From: Streptomyces brasiliensis
Lineage (GTDB): Bacteria; Actinomycetota; Actinomycetes; Streptomycetales; Streptomycetaceae
Direction: 5' to 3'
Assembly: GCF_014647875.1 (NCBI RefSeq)
Contig: NZ_BMQA01000033.1
Span: 1 to 64,000, forward strand
DNA: 64,000 nucleotides
The notes under the pieces are model-generated. The model was not told the origin of the DNA, did not search any database, and saw nothing but the letters and a program-made list of their open reading frames with translations. The position numbers and the translations under genes were made by a program. Below are positions 7,801 through 16,791 of this stretch, piece by piece. How positions within the stretch are numbered: the stretch's first letter is position 1; each line of letters begins with the position of its first letter.

Positions 7801-9558
7801 GCCGGGCGGGTCCCCGTGCCAGGTCCGCCACAGCGCCGCGTACGCCCCGTCGGCCGCCACCAGTTCGTCGTGCGTGCCGAGTTCGGTGAGGCGGCCGTCC
7901 TCCATCACCGCCACCCGGTCCGCGTCATGGGCCGTGTGCAGCCGGTGGGCGATGGCGATGACCGTACGGCCCTCCAGTACGGCGGCCAGGGCGCGCTCGG
8001 TGTGCCGGGCCGTCGCCGGGTCGAGCAGCGCCGTGGCCTCGTCCAGAATGAGCGTGTGCGGGTCGGCCAGCACCACGCGGGCCAGGGCGAGTTGCTGGGC
8101 CTGTGAACCATCGGTCGGGCAACCGCCGGTCCCCAGACGGGCATCGAGTCCGTCGGGCAGCTCCCGCACCCAGTCCGCGGCGCCGACCGCGGCGAGCGCG
8201 TCCCACAACTCCTCGTTAGTAGCGGAGAGTTCGGCGATCCGCAGGTTGTCGCGCACCGTGCCGAGGAACACATGGTGCTCCTGGGTCACCAACACCACCT
8301 GGCGGCGCAGCCGCTCCGGCTCCAGGCCCGCGACCGGCACCCCGCCCACCGTCACCGTGCCCGCTCCCGGCGCGTCCACGCCCGCGAGCAGCCTGCTCAG
8401 CGTCGTCTTGCCCGCGCCGGACGGACCGACCACCGCGAGCCGCTCCCCGGGCCGCACCGTCAGATCCACCCCGCGCAGCACCTCACCACCGCGCTCATAG
8501 GCGTACCGCACCCCGGTCACGTCGATGCGGTCGTCGGCCGGAGTCGCGGCAGCGCCGCCCGGCACGGCCCTCGGAGCCCGCGCCAGCCCCTCCACCCGCG
8601 CGAACGAGGCGCCGCTGCTCTGCAGTTGCTCCACCCGGTTCAGCAACTGGTCCAGCGGATCGGTGAACTGGCGCAGATACAGGGTGGCCGCCACCACCGT
8701 GCCCAGCCCCACCTGTCCGTGCGCGTGCAGCACACCGCCGGCCAGCAGGACCCCCGCCACCGGGATCGTGTACGACACCTCGACGGCCGGGAAGAACACC
8801 GTGCGCAGGAACAGCGTGTACAGCCGTGTCCTGCGGGCCGTCTCCAGCGCGTCCCGGCTCGCCCCGGTCCGCCGCTCCTCGAGCCGGAACGCCTCCACCG
8901 TACGGGCCCCGGCCGCGGTCGCCGCCAGGATCTCGGCGACCTCCGAGGTGGCCGCCCCCTCGGCGAGATAGCCGTCCCGCGCCCGGCGCAGATACCAGCG
9001 CAGGGCGAACCAGATCGGGGTCAGCCCCAGCACGCCCAGGGCGGCGAGCAGCGGGTCGAGCACGAAGACCGCGACCAGCACGAACAGCGCCTGGACGGCA
9101 CAGACCAGCAGGTCCGGGCCGACGTCCCGCAGCGTGGTCCCGACCGCGGCCACGTCCGCGGTGCCGCGCGCCGTGAGGTCACCGGTGCCGGCCCGCTCCA
9201 CCGCCGACGCGGGCAGCGCCAGCGCCCGGTCGACGAACTCCTCGCGGACCCGGGCCAGCGTCCGTTCCCCGAAGCGGTACCCGACGTACCGGGCCCAGCG
9301 CGCCAGTAGCAGCTGGGCCAGCGCGCACACCAGGATCCACGCGGCCAGCCGGTCCACCGCGCCGACACCGCGTCCGGCCCGCACCTCGTCCACGATCCGC
9401 CCGAGCAGCCACGGTCCGGCGAGCCCCGCGGACGCGGCCAGCGCGTTCAGCACCAGCGCGACGGCGAAACTCCGCCCGTCCGCCCGGACCAACCGAACGG
9501 TCGCCCGCCGTACGTCGGCCCGTTCCGCGACCGGCAGCCGGCCCGAGGACGCCGTCAC
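7798..9558 (-). CDS. ABC exporter half-transporter (TMD-NBD), degenerate signature motif
   Basis: A 586-residue ABC_membrane plus ABC_tran fusion of the multidrug/lipid exporter type. Six transmembrane helices lie within residues about 30-310. The NBD has an intact Walker A (GPSGAGKTT, K384) and Walker B (TLILDEATALLD), plus an AHR H-loop. The LSGGQ signature is replaced by CPTDGSQAQQLALAR. Its GTG start overlaps the upstream partner's TGA by four bases, so the two subunits are translationally coupled and most likely heterodimerise. The partner lacks Walker A but keeps SGGQ, so one composite ATP site is complete and the other is dead. The stop codon TAG comes from the palindromic repeat at 7755-7800. 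The substrate is unknown. Confidence 0.92.
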   Translation of the reverse strand: MTASSGRLPVAERADVRRATVRLVRADGRSFAVALVLNALAASAGLAGPWLLGRIVDEVRAGRGVGAVDRLAAWILVCALAQLLLARWARYVGYRFGERTLARVREEFVDRALALPASAVERAGTGDLTARGTADVAAVGTTLRDVGPDLLVCAVQALFVLVAVFVLDPLLAALGVLGLTPIWFALRWYLRRARDGYLAEGAATSEVAEILAATAAGARTVEAFRLEERRTGASRDALETARRTRLYTLFLRTVFFPAVEVSYTIPVAGVLLAGGVLHAHGQVGLGTVVAATLYLRQFTDPLDQLLNRVEQLQSSGASFARVEGLARAPRAVPGGAAATPADDRIDVTGVRYAYERGGEVLRGVDLTVRPGERLAVVGPSGAGKTTLSRLLAGVDAPGAGTVTVGGVPVAGLEPERLRRQVVLVTQEHHVFLGTVRDNLRIAELSATNEELWDALAAVGAADWVRELPDGLDARLGTGGCPTDGSQAQQLALARVVLADPHTLILDEATALLDPATARHTERALAAVLEGRTVIAIAHRLHTAHDADRVAVMEDGRLTELGTHDELVAADGAYAALWRTWHGDPPG

Positions 9559-11261
9559 CGTACGGCCTCCTCGGCGTCCCGTGCCACGAGGGCCCGGTAG
9601 CCCGGCTCCCGTGCCAGCAGTTCGCGATGGCTGCCGCCGGCCGCGAGCTTGCCGTCGACCAGATAGAGCACGGTGTCCGCACGGTCCAGCACCAGCGGGG
9701 ACGTGCTGGTCACCACCGTCGTACGGCCCGCTCGCGCCTCCCGCAGCCGCTCGGCGACCGTGGCCTCCGTGTGGGCGTCCAGTGCCGACGTCGGCTCCAC
9801 GGCGAGCAGCACCTCCGGATCGGCCAGCAGTGCCCGCACCAGCCGCACCCGCTGCCGCTGACCGCCGGACAGGCTGCGGCCCTGCGCCGTCACCGGGGAG
9901 TCGAGCCCCTCCGGCAGCGCCTGCACGATGTCGTCGGCGGCGGCCGCGTGCACGGCCCGTCGTACGGCCTCCTCGCCGGGCGAGCCCCGCCCGGCGACCA
10001 TCTCGTGGAGTGTCGCGGCGAACAGGTCCGCCTCGTTGTCGGCGACCAGGATCCGCTCCCGCACCTCCGCCGACGGGACCGCGTCGAGCCGTACCCCGCC
10101 CCAGGTGGCTGCCGACGGCGTGTAGCGGCCGAGGCGGTCGACCACGGCGGCGGCGTCGGCGGGCCGGGCACCGGCCAGCGCCGTCAGCCGGCCGGGCGCC
10201 ACCCGTACACCGGACTCGGGGTCGTACAGCACGGACGGTTCGGCGGGCGCGGGCCGCGTGCCCCGGTCAGGTTCCGGCTCGAGCCGCAGCAGCCCCACGA
10301 CCCGACGCGCGGCCACCACGCCCCGGCTGAGCTGGTAGCCCATCTCCAGGAAGAACGCCACCGGGCCCACCAGGACCGCGACATAGCCGTACACCGACAC
10401 CAACTCGCCGATGGTCAGGTCTCCTTGGGCAGCCAGCCGGGCCGCGAGCCAGGTCACCGTCGCCAGGAACAGCGTCGGCAGGCCCACTCCGAGCGCCTGC
10501 ACCCAGCTGGCCACCGCGCCCACCCGGTAGCCCTGCTCGCGCAGCCGCTGCGAGTCGTGCCGGAAGGCGTCAGCGAACAGGCCCTTCCCGCCGAGCCCGT
10601 TGAGGACGCGCAGCCCGCCGGCGAGATCGCCGATGCGGGCGGTCAGCACGCCCTGCCGCTCCCGGTACTCGGTCTCCGTGCGCTGCAGCCGCACCGTGAG
10701 CGGCCCGGCGACCAGCACGATCACCGGCACCCCGAGCAGCACCACCCCGGCCAGCGGCGCCGAGATCGACAGCAGCACGCCGGCCACCACCGCGTACACG
10801 ACCACCGAGCCCACACCGGGTCCGACGACGGTCAGCGCCGTCGCGATCGTCTGCACGTCGCCGACGCCGATCGTCACGATCTCCCCGGCCCCGGCCCGGC
10901 GCGGCAGCGCGGCCCCCAGCCGGACCGCCTGCCGCACCACCACCTTCACCGTGCGGAAGTTGGCGTCCATGCGCACCCGCGTCATCGTCCGGTGCCGCAT
11001 GATGCTGACCCACGAGTTGACGGCGCCGACCACGAACAGCACCACGCACCACCAGGTCAGCGCGCCCAGGTCACCGGCCACGAGCCCGTCGTCGATCGCC
11101 CGGGACATCAGATACGGCGCCGTGGCCATCAGCACCATCCACGTACTGGCCAGCGCCGCGCCCGCGAGGGACCGCGCGGGCTGCCGCAGCACCAGCCACC
11201 ACAGAAACCGCCATCCGCCACGACAGTCCGGCGTGCCCGGCTCCTCGTACGCGTCGATCAT
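9555..11261 (-). CDS. ABC exporter half-transporter (TMD-NBD), non-canonical Walker motifs
   Basis: Partner of the preceding half-transporter, 568 residues from ATG 11261 (MIDAYEEPGTPDCRGGW). Six transmembrane helices fill the first 300 residues. In the NBD the position of Walker A reads RLTALAGARPADAAAVVDRL, with no GxxGxGK[ST]. Walker B is VLLAVEPTSALD, with V488 where the magnesium-binding Asp should be, although E489 is kept. The signature LSGGQRQRVRL is intact. The family therefore predicts that it donates only its signature to ATP hydrolysis by the 7798-9558 protein. It is 23 bases downstream of the next gene pair and probably in the same operon. Confidence 0.9.
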   Translation of the reverse strand: MIDAYEEPGTPDCRGGWRFLWWLVLRQPARSLAGAALASTWMVLMATAPYLMSRAIDDGLVAGDLGALTWWCVVLFVVGAVNSWVSIMRHRTMTRVRMDANFRTVKVVVRQAVRLGAALPRRAGAGEIVTIGVGDVQTIATALTVVGPGVGSVVVYAVVAGVLLSISAPLAGVVLLGVPVIVLVAGPLTVRLQRTETEYRERQGVLTARIGDLAGGLRVLNGLGGKGLFADAFRHDSQRLREQGYRVGAVASWVQALGVGLPTLFLATVTWLAARLAAQGDLTIGELVSVYGYVAVLVGPVAFFLEMGYQLSRGVVAARRVVGLLRLEPEPDRGTRPAPAEPSVLYDPESGVRVAPGRLTALAGARPADAAAVVDRLGRYTPSAATWGGVRLDAVPSAEVRERILVADNEADLFAATLHEMVAGRGSPGEEAVRRAVHAAAADDIVQALPEGLDSPVTAQGRSLSGGQRQRVRLVRALLADPEVLLAVEPTSALDAHTEATVAERLREARAGRTTVVTSTSPLVLDRADTVLYLVDGKLAAGGSHRELLAREPGYRALVARDAEEAVR

Positions 11262-11284
11262 CGATTCCCCCGTCCCGGTACCCG

Positions 11285-13150
11285 TCAGGCCAGACTGTCC
11301 CGCCACGCCCGGTGCAGATCGGCGAACCGGCCCGTCCCGGCGATCAGCTCGGCCGGGCCGCCGTCCTCGACGATCCGGCCGTGCTCCATCACGAGCACCC
11401 GGTCGGCGATCTCGACGGTGGACAGCCGGTGCGCGATGACCACGGCCGTGCGGCCCCGCAGGACCGTCGTCATCGCCCGCTGCACCGCCCGCTCGCCGGG
11501 GATGTCCAGCGAGCTGGTCGCCTCGTCGAGGATCAGTACCGCCGGGTCGGCCAGCAACGCACGTGCGAACGCCACCAGTTGGCGCTGGCCCGCCGAGATA
11601 CGGCCGCCGCGCTTGCGTACGTCCGTGTCGTAGCCGTCGGGCAGGGCGCTGATGAACTCGTGGGCGCCGATGGCCTTCGCGGCCTGCTCGATCTCCTCAC
11701 GGGTGGCATCCGGCCGCCCGACGGCGATGTTCTCGGCGACCGTGCCGGAGAACAGGAACGCCTCCTGCGTCACCATCACCACCCCGCGCCGCAGCTCGGG
11801 CAGGGCCAGCTCGCGCAGGTCCACGCCGTCGAGCAGGACCCGGCCCTCGGAGGGGTCGTAGAAGCGGGCGAGCAGCTTGGCCAGGGTCGACTTGCCGGCG
11901 CCGGTCGAGCCGACGACCGCTACCGTCTGCCCGGCCGGGATCACCAGGTCGAAGCGGGGCAGGACCTCGCCGCCCGTGCGATAGGCGAAGCGGACGCCGT
12001 CGAAGACGACCTCGCGGCCGGGGAACTCGCTCGCCGGTGGGGGCAGTTCCCGGGGGGCCGACGGCTCGGGCACCGACGGCCTCTGGGCCAGCAGGCCTGC
12101 GATCTTCTCCAGCGAGGCGGCCGCCGACTGCCAGGAGTTGAGGAACATGCCGAGCCGGTCGATGGGGTCGTACAGCCGCCGCAGATACAGCACCGCCGCG
12201 GCCAGCACACCCAGTTCCAGCGAGCCGCTCGCCACCCGGTAGGCGCCCCAGAGGACGATGCCCGCGACCGCCGTGTTGGCGACCAGCCGGGAGCCGACGA
12301 CATAGCGGGCCATCTCGTGCAGGGCGTCGCCGTTCGTCCACTCGTGCCGCCGGTTCAGCACCCGGAAATCGGCCTCGTTCGCGGCCTCCCGGCGGAAGGT
12401 GCGCACCGGCCGGATGCCGTTCATCGTCTCCACGAACTTCACGATCACGGCCGCGATGGCGGTGGACCGCGCCTGGAACACCCGCCCGGCGCGCCGCTGG
12501 TAGACCCGCACCAGGAGGTACAGCGGCACGAACGAAGCCACCGCGACGGCACCGAGCCCCAGGTCCAGCCAGAGCAGCATGGCCGAGATGTAGACGAAGG
12601 AGAGGATGACGGTGACGAGTTCCTGCAGCCCTTCGCTGAGCAACTCGCGCAGCGACTCGACGTCCGTGGTGGAGCGGGAGATGAGCCGGCCGGAGGTGTA
12701 CCGCTCGTGGAAGTCGATGCTCAGCGCCTGCGCGTGCCGGAAGATCCGGCCGCGCAGATCGAGCAGCACGTCCTGGTTGACGCGCGCGGAGGCCTCGATG
12801 AACGCGAACTGGAGCACGCCCGCGACCAGCGCGCACAGCACATAGCCCACGCCGACGGCGACGAGCGGCCCGTGGTCGTGGTCACGGAACGCGGGTACGG
12901 CCTTGTCGATGGCGTACGCCACCAGGAGGGGGCCGACCTGCACGGCCGCCTGCTGAAGCAGCAGCAGGAGTGTGGTCACGGCGACCCGACGCTTCAGCGG
13001 GGCGAGGAGGGACCGAAGCAGGATGGCCGTGGCACCGGGGGGAGTGGGCAGGACGTCCCGGTCGAAGGGGTCGCCGGAGTCGGGCGGGCGGGGGAGATCG
13101 TCCTCGGCGTCTCCGGTGGGGGCGGAGGTGGAGGTGGCGGGGGCGGTCAT
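11285..13150 (-). CDS. ABC exporter half-transporter (TMD-NBD), catalytically complete half
   Basis: 621 residues. The N-terminus is a Pro/Asp-rich tail of about 40 residues before the six-helix exporter domain. The NBD has Walker A GSTGAGKST (K420), Q-loop VTQEAFLFSG, a slightly altered signature ISAGQRQ, Walker B AVLILDEATSSLD with the catalytic Glu, and H-loop VVIAHRLSTV. The ATG overlaps the stop of the 13147-14940 gene by four bases, which marks the two as a heterodimer pair. It resembles the many MsbA/BmrCD-like pairs; the substrate is not deducible. Confidence 0.93.
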   Translation of the reverse strand: MTAPATSTSAPTGDAEDDLPRPPDSGDPFDRDVLPTPPGATAILLRSLLAPLKRRVAVTTLLLLLQQAAVQVGPLLVAYAIDKAVPAFRDHDHGPLVAVGVGYVLCALVAGVLQFAFIEASARVNQDVLLDLRGRIFRHAQALSIDFHERYTSGRLISRSTTDVESLRELLSEGLQELVTVILSFVYISAMLLWLDLGLGAVAVASFVPLYLLVRVYQRRAGRVFQARSTAIAAVIVKFVETMNGIRPVRTFRREAANEADFRVLNRRHEWTNGDALHEMARYVVGSRLVANTAVAGIVLWGAYRVASGSLELGVLAAAVLYLRRLYDPIDRLGMFLNSWQSAAASLEKIAGLLAQRPSVPEPSAPRELPPPASEFPGREVVFDGVRFAYRTGGEVLPRFDLVIPAGQTVAVVGSTGAGKSTLAKLLARFYDPSEGRVLLDGVDLRELALPELRRGVVMVTQEAFLFSGTVAENIAVGRPDATREEIEQAAKAIGAHEFISALPDGYDTDVRKRGGRISAGQRQLVAFARALLADPAVLILDEATSSLDIPGERAVQRAMTTVLRGRTAVVIAHRLSTVEIADRVLVMEHGRIVEDGGPAELIAGTGRFADLHRAWRDSLA

Positions 13151-14940
13151 CGGGCGTCGTCCTCCTGTTCCCCTGACATCAGATGGGCGTACTCGGCGTT
13201 CGTGCGCAGCAGTTCGTGGTGGGTGCCGACGGCGGCGATACGGCCGCCGGAGAGCAGGGCGACGCGGTCGGCGAGCAGCACGGTGGAGGGGCGGTGCGCG
13301 ACGATGAGGGCGGTGGTGTCGGCGAGGACGTCCCGCAGCGCGGCCTCGACCGCGGCCTCGGTGTGGACGTCGAGGGCGGACAGCGGGTCGTCGAGCACGA
13401 GGAACCGGGGCCTGCCGACGACGGCCCGTGCGAGAGCGAGCCGCTGCCGCTGTCCACCGGACAGACTGAGCCCCTGCTCACCGACCTGCGTGTCCGTCCC
13501 CTGGGGCAGCGCGTGCGCGAACTCGGCCTGCGCGACGGAGAGGGCCCGGTTCAGCTCCGCCGCGCCCGAACCGTCCCCTGCCCCCATGAGCACGTTGTCG
13601 CCCACGCTGGCGGAGAACAGGGTGGGCTCCTCGAAGGCGACGGCGACCATGTCCCGGAGCGCTGCGCGGGACATGGCGGTGATGTCCTCACCGTCGAGCG
13701 TGATCCGCCCGGACGTCACCTCGTGCAGCCGGGGGACGAGAGCGGTGAGGGTGGTCTTACCGCTGCCGGTGGCCCCGACGAGGGCCATGGACTCACCGGG
13801 GCGGATGTGGAGGTCGATGAGGTCAAGGGTGGGCGGCGAGCCGGGGGGAGCGTCGGGGTAACGGAACCGGACGTCGTGGAACCGGATGCCGCGCGACTCG
13901 GTGTCTCGGGTGCCCGCGCCTCCGTCGGCATCCTCGGACTCCGGCCTCTCGTCCAGCACCTCGAAGTACCGCTCGGTAGCGGTAGCCGCCTCCTGCGTCA
14001 TCGCCAGCAGGAACCCGATCGAGTCCACGGGCCACCGCAGAGCGAGTGCCGTACTCAAAAAGGCGACCAACGTCCCCGCGGACAGCTCCCCGTCCGCCAC
14101 CTGCACGACCCCCAACACGAGCGCCGCCCCGATGGCCACCTCCGGCAGCGTCACGATGACAGCCCAGATCGACGCCAGCAGCCGTGCCTTCCGCAGCTCC
14201 GTCCCCCGCAGCTTCCGCGACAGCTTCTGGAACGCCCGCGCCTGACTGCGGTGCCGGCCGAACCCCTTGACGATGCGGATGCCGAGCACACTCTCCTCGA
14301 CGACCGTCGTCAGGTCCCCGACCTGGTCCTGGGCCAGCCGGGCCACGTCCGCGTACCGCCGCTCGAAGACGACGCACGTCCACATCACGGGCAGGGCGGG
14401 CCCGAGGATGACCAGGCCGAGCGTCCAGTCCTGCATCAGCATGATCGCCACGCCGACGAGGATGGTGACGCCGTTGACCAGCAGGAAGGTCAGCGGAAAG
14501 GCGAGGAACAGGCGCAGCAGCATGAGGTCGGTCGTGCCCCGGGAGAGCAGCTGGCCGGACGCCCAGCGGTCGTGGAAGGCCACCGGCAGCCGCTGCAGAT
14601 GCCGGTACAGATCCGCCCGCATCTCCGCCTCGACGTGCGACAGCGGCCGCGCCACCAGCCAGCGCCGCAGCCCGAACAGCCCGGCCTCCGCGATGCCGAG
14701 CAGCAGCAGATACAGCGCGCCGAGCCACACGCCGCCCGTGTCCCGGTCGGCCACCGGCCCGTCCACCAGCCACTTCAGGACGAGCGGGATGACCAGCCCC
14801 GTACAGGAGGCGACGACGGCCACGAACGCGGCGGTGAACAGCCGCACCCGCACGGGCCGTACATACGGCCACAGACGCAGCAGCGTCCGCACGACGGAGC
14901 GTTGTCCGGGGTCCTTGGTGGTTACAGGTGTCGTCGACAT
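13147..14940 (-). CDS. ABC exporter half-transporter (TMD-NBD), Asp in place of catalytic Glu
   Basis: First gene of the four-gene exporter operon, 597 residues, ATG at 14940. It has a six-helix exporter domain (residues about 30-320). The NBD has Walker A GATGSGKTT (K395), canonical LSGGQRQRLALARA, H-loop IVAHRPSTV, and Walker B FLVLDDPLSALD. D518 occupies the position of the catalytic Glu, a known marker of the non-hydrolysing site in heterodimeric exporters. Its partner (11285-13150) has the normal Glu. The 183-bp gap upstream is shared with the divergent ABC gene at 15124. Confidence 0.93.
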   Translation of the reverse strand: MSTTPVTTKDPGQRSVVRTLLRLWPYVRPVRVRLFTAAFVAVVASCTGLVIPLVLKWLVDGPVADRDTGGVWLGALYLLLLGIAEAGLFGLRRWLVARPLSHVEAEMRADLYRHLQRLPVAFHDRWASGQLLSRGTTDLMLLRLFLAFPLTFLLVNGVTILVGVAIMLMQDWTLGLVILGPALPVMWTCVVFERRYADVARLAQDQVGDLTTVVEESVLGIRIVKGFGRHRSQARAFQKLSRKLRGTELRKARLLASIWAVIVTLPEVAIGAALVLGVVQVADGELSAGTLVAFLSTALALRWPVDSIGFLLAMTQEAATATERYFEVLDERPESEDADGGAGTRDTESRGIRFHDVRFRYPDAPPGSPPTLDLIDLHIRPGESMALVGATGSGKTTLTALVPRLHEVTSGRITLDGEDITAMSRAALRDMVAVAFEEPTLFSASVGDNVLMGAGDGSGAAELNRALSVAQAEFAHALPQGTDTQVGEQGLSLSGGQRQRLALARAVVGRPRFLVLDDPLSALDVHTEAAVEAALRDVLADTTALIVAHRPSTVLLADRVALLSGGRIAAVGTHHELLRTNAEYAHLMSGEQEDDAR

Positions 14941-15123
14941 CAGCAGCGAGCCTACGGTTCGCCACTGACAACGCCCACCGAGTTTCGGCCGGACCCTCCT
15001 CGGCCCCTGGACCTACGACCAGCGCGTTCGAGGGGGCGTACAGCGGCATCGTCCGATCGGTTGATGCGGATCCGAGCGCGACGGGCGATGTGCCGGCCCC
15101 CGCCCTCCCGGCACTCTCGATCC

Positions 15124-16050
15124 ATGCCCGTCATCGAAGTCACCGATCTGCATAAGTCCTACGGCGGCCGGGCCGTCGTCGACGGGGTCTCGTTCGGCGT
15201 CGAGGAAGGCGAGATCTTCGGGATTCTCGGACCCAACGGCGCCGGCAAGACCACCACCGTCGAGTGTGTCGAGGGGTTGCGTGTTCCCGATGCGGGGCGG
15301 GTCCGGGTCGCCGGGCTCGATCCCGTCGCCGATCACGAGAAGGTCGCCCGTGTGCTGGGTGCCCAGTTGCAGGAGAGCGAGCTGCAGGCCAAGTTGACCG
15401 TGCGGGAGGCGCTCGAACTGTACGCCGCCTTCCATCCGCGTCCGCTCGACTGGCGGCCGCTCGCCGAGCGGCTGGGGCTCGCCGAGAAGCTCGGGAGCCG
15501 GTTCGGCAAGCTCTCCGGTGGACAGAAGCAGCGCTTGTTCATCGCCCTCGCCCTCGTCGGGAATCCGCGCGTCGTCGTGCTCGACGAGCTGACCACGGGG
15601 CTCGATCCGCGTGCGCGGCGCGGCACCTGGGAGCTCATCGAGGATGTGCGGGCGGGCGGGGTGACCGTTCTGCTCGTCACGCACTTCATGGAGGAGGCCC
15701 AGCGGCTGTGCGACCGCATCGCCGTCATCGACCGGGGCGCCGTGGTCGCTCTCGATACGCCGGCCGGGCTCGTTCGGCGTTCCGCGGGGGCCACCGTCAT
15801 CAGTTTCACCCCTTCGGCGCCCCTCGACGACGACGAAGTCGGAGCCCTTCCCGACCTCGTCTCCGTCGAGCGCAAGGACGGCCGGATCACGCTCTCCGGC
15901 ACCGACGGGACGGTCAACGCCGTCATCACCCTCCTCGCCCGCCACCGCATCACCGCCCACCAGCTCCGCGTCCTGGACGCCACGCTCGACGACGCCTTCC
16001 TCGACCTGACGAAGGAGAAGAAGGAGAAGACAGAAGGGACACTCACGTGA
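15124..16050 (+). CDS. ABC transporter ATP-binding protein, DrrA-like
   Basis: A 308-residue stand-alone ATPase that would power the ABC-2 permease encoded by the next gene. Walker A is GPNGAGKTT at about residue 40, the signature is KLSGGQKQRLF, Walker B is RVVVLDELTTGLDP and the H-loop is LLVTHFMEEA. A DrrA-type C-terminal region ends in DATLDDAFLDLTKEKKEK. I chose MPVIEVTDLHKSYGG as the start because it is where the fold begins; there is no clear ribosome site, so the message may be leaderless. It overlaps the permease start (GTGA). Confidence 0.93.
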   Translation: MPVIEVTDLHKSYGGRAVVDGVSFGVEEGEIFGILGPNGAGKTTTVECVEGLRVPDAGRVRVAGLDPVADHEKVARVLGAQLQESELQAKLTVREALELYAAFHPRPLDWRPLAERLGLAEKLGSRFGKLSGGQKQRLFIALALVGNPRVVVLDELTTGLDPRARRGTWELIEDVRAGGVTVLLVTHFMEEAQRLCDRIAVIDRGAVVALDTPAGLVRRSAGATVISFTPSAPLDDDEVGALPDLVSVERKDGRITLSGTDGTVNAVITLLARHRITAHQLRVLDATLDDAFLDLTKEKKEKTEGTLT

Positions 16051-16781
16051 ATTCCGCCGTCCTGCGCACCGAAATCCGTCTCTTCCGGCGTGAACCGGGC
16101 AGTGTCTTCTGGATCCTGCTCTTTCCCACCCTCCTGCTGGTCATCCTCGGCTCCATCCCCTCGTTCCGGCAGGCCGACGACGACCTCGGCGGTCTGCGCA
16201 CCATCGACGCCTACGTCCCCATCGCCGTGCTGACCGGACTCATCGTCGGCGGGCTGCAGGCCATGCCGCAGACCCTCACCGGCTACCGGGAGCAGGGCAT
16301 CCTGCGCCGGATGGCCGTCACGCCGGTCCGGCCGAGTGCCCTGCTGTCCGCGCACATGCTGGTGTACGGCGCGGCCTCCCTCGCATCGGCGGTGTTCGTC
16401 CTCGCGGTCGGGCGGCTCGCCTACGACGTGAGCGTGCCGGAGCAGCCCTTCGGATACGCCCTCGCCCTGCTCCTGGCCGTCCTGGTCGCCCTCGCTCTCG
16501 GATCGGTGGTCTCCGCCCTGTCCCGTACGACGAAGATCGCGGGTGCGATCGGGTCCGCCGTGTTCTTCCCGTCGATGTTCTGCGCCGGCGTGTGGCTGCC
16601 GGTGCAGGCCATGCCGGACCTGCTGGCCCGGATCGTGGGCTGGACCCCGTTCGGAGCGGCCGCGCAGGCCCTCAACCGGGCGATGGCCGGGCACTGGCCG
16701 GGCTGGGGCCACCTGGGCGTGCTGGCGATGTGGATCCTGGTGTTGACCGGAGCCGCGTCCCGCTGGTTCCGCTGGGAGTAG
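16047..16781 (+). CDS. ABC-2 type permease
   Basis: A 244-residue integral membrane protein with about six hydrophobic segments (FWILLFPTLLLVILG, YVPIAVLTGLIVGGL, AASLASAVFVLAVG, ALALLLAVLVALALGSVV, AVFFPSMFCAGVWL, HLGVLAMWILVLTGA). GYREQGILRRMAVTPVRP is the typical ABC2_membrane cytoplasmic loop. The GTG start overlaps the ATPase stop, so the two are coupled. Only ten bases separate it from the sensor kinase, so transporter and two-component system are probably one operon. Such pairs often sense or expel envelope-active compounds (inference). Confidence 0.92.
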   Translation: MNSAVLRTEIRLFRREPGSVFWILLFPTLLLVILGSIPSFRQADDDLGGLRTIDAYVPIAVLTGLIVGGLQAMPQTLTGYREQGILRRMAVTPVRPSALLSAHMLVYGAASLASAVFVLAVGRLAYDVSVPEQPFGYALALLLAVLVALALGSVVSALSRTTKIAGAIGSAVFFPSMFCAGVWLPVQAMPDLLARIVGWTPFGAAAQALNRAMAGHWPGWGHLGVLAMWILVLTGAASRWFRWE

Positions 16782-16791
16782 GCGAGAGGCC

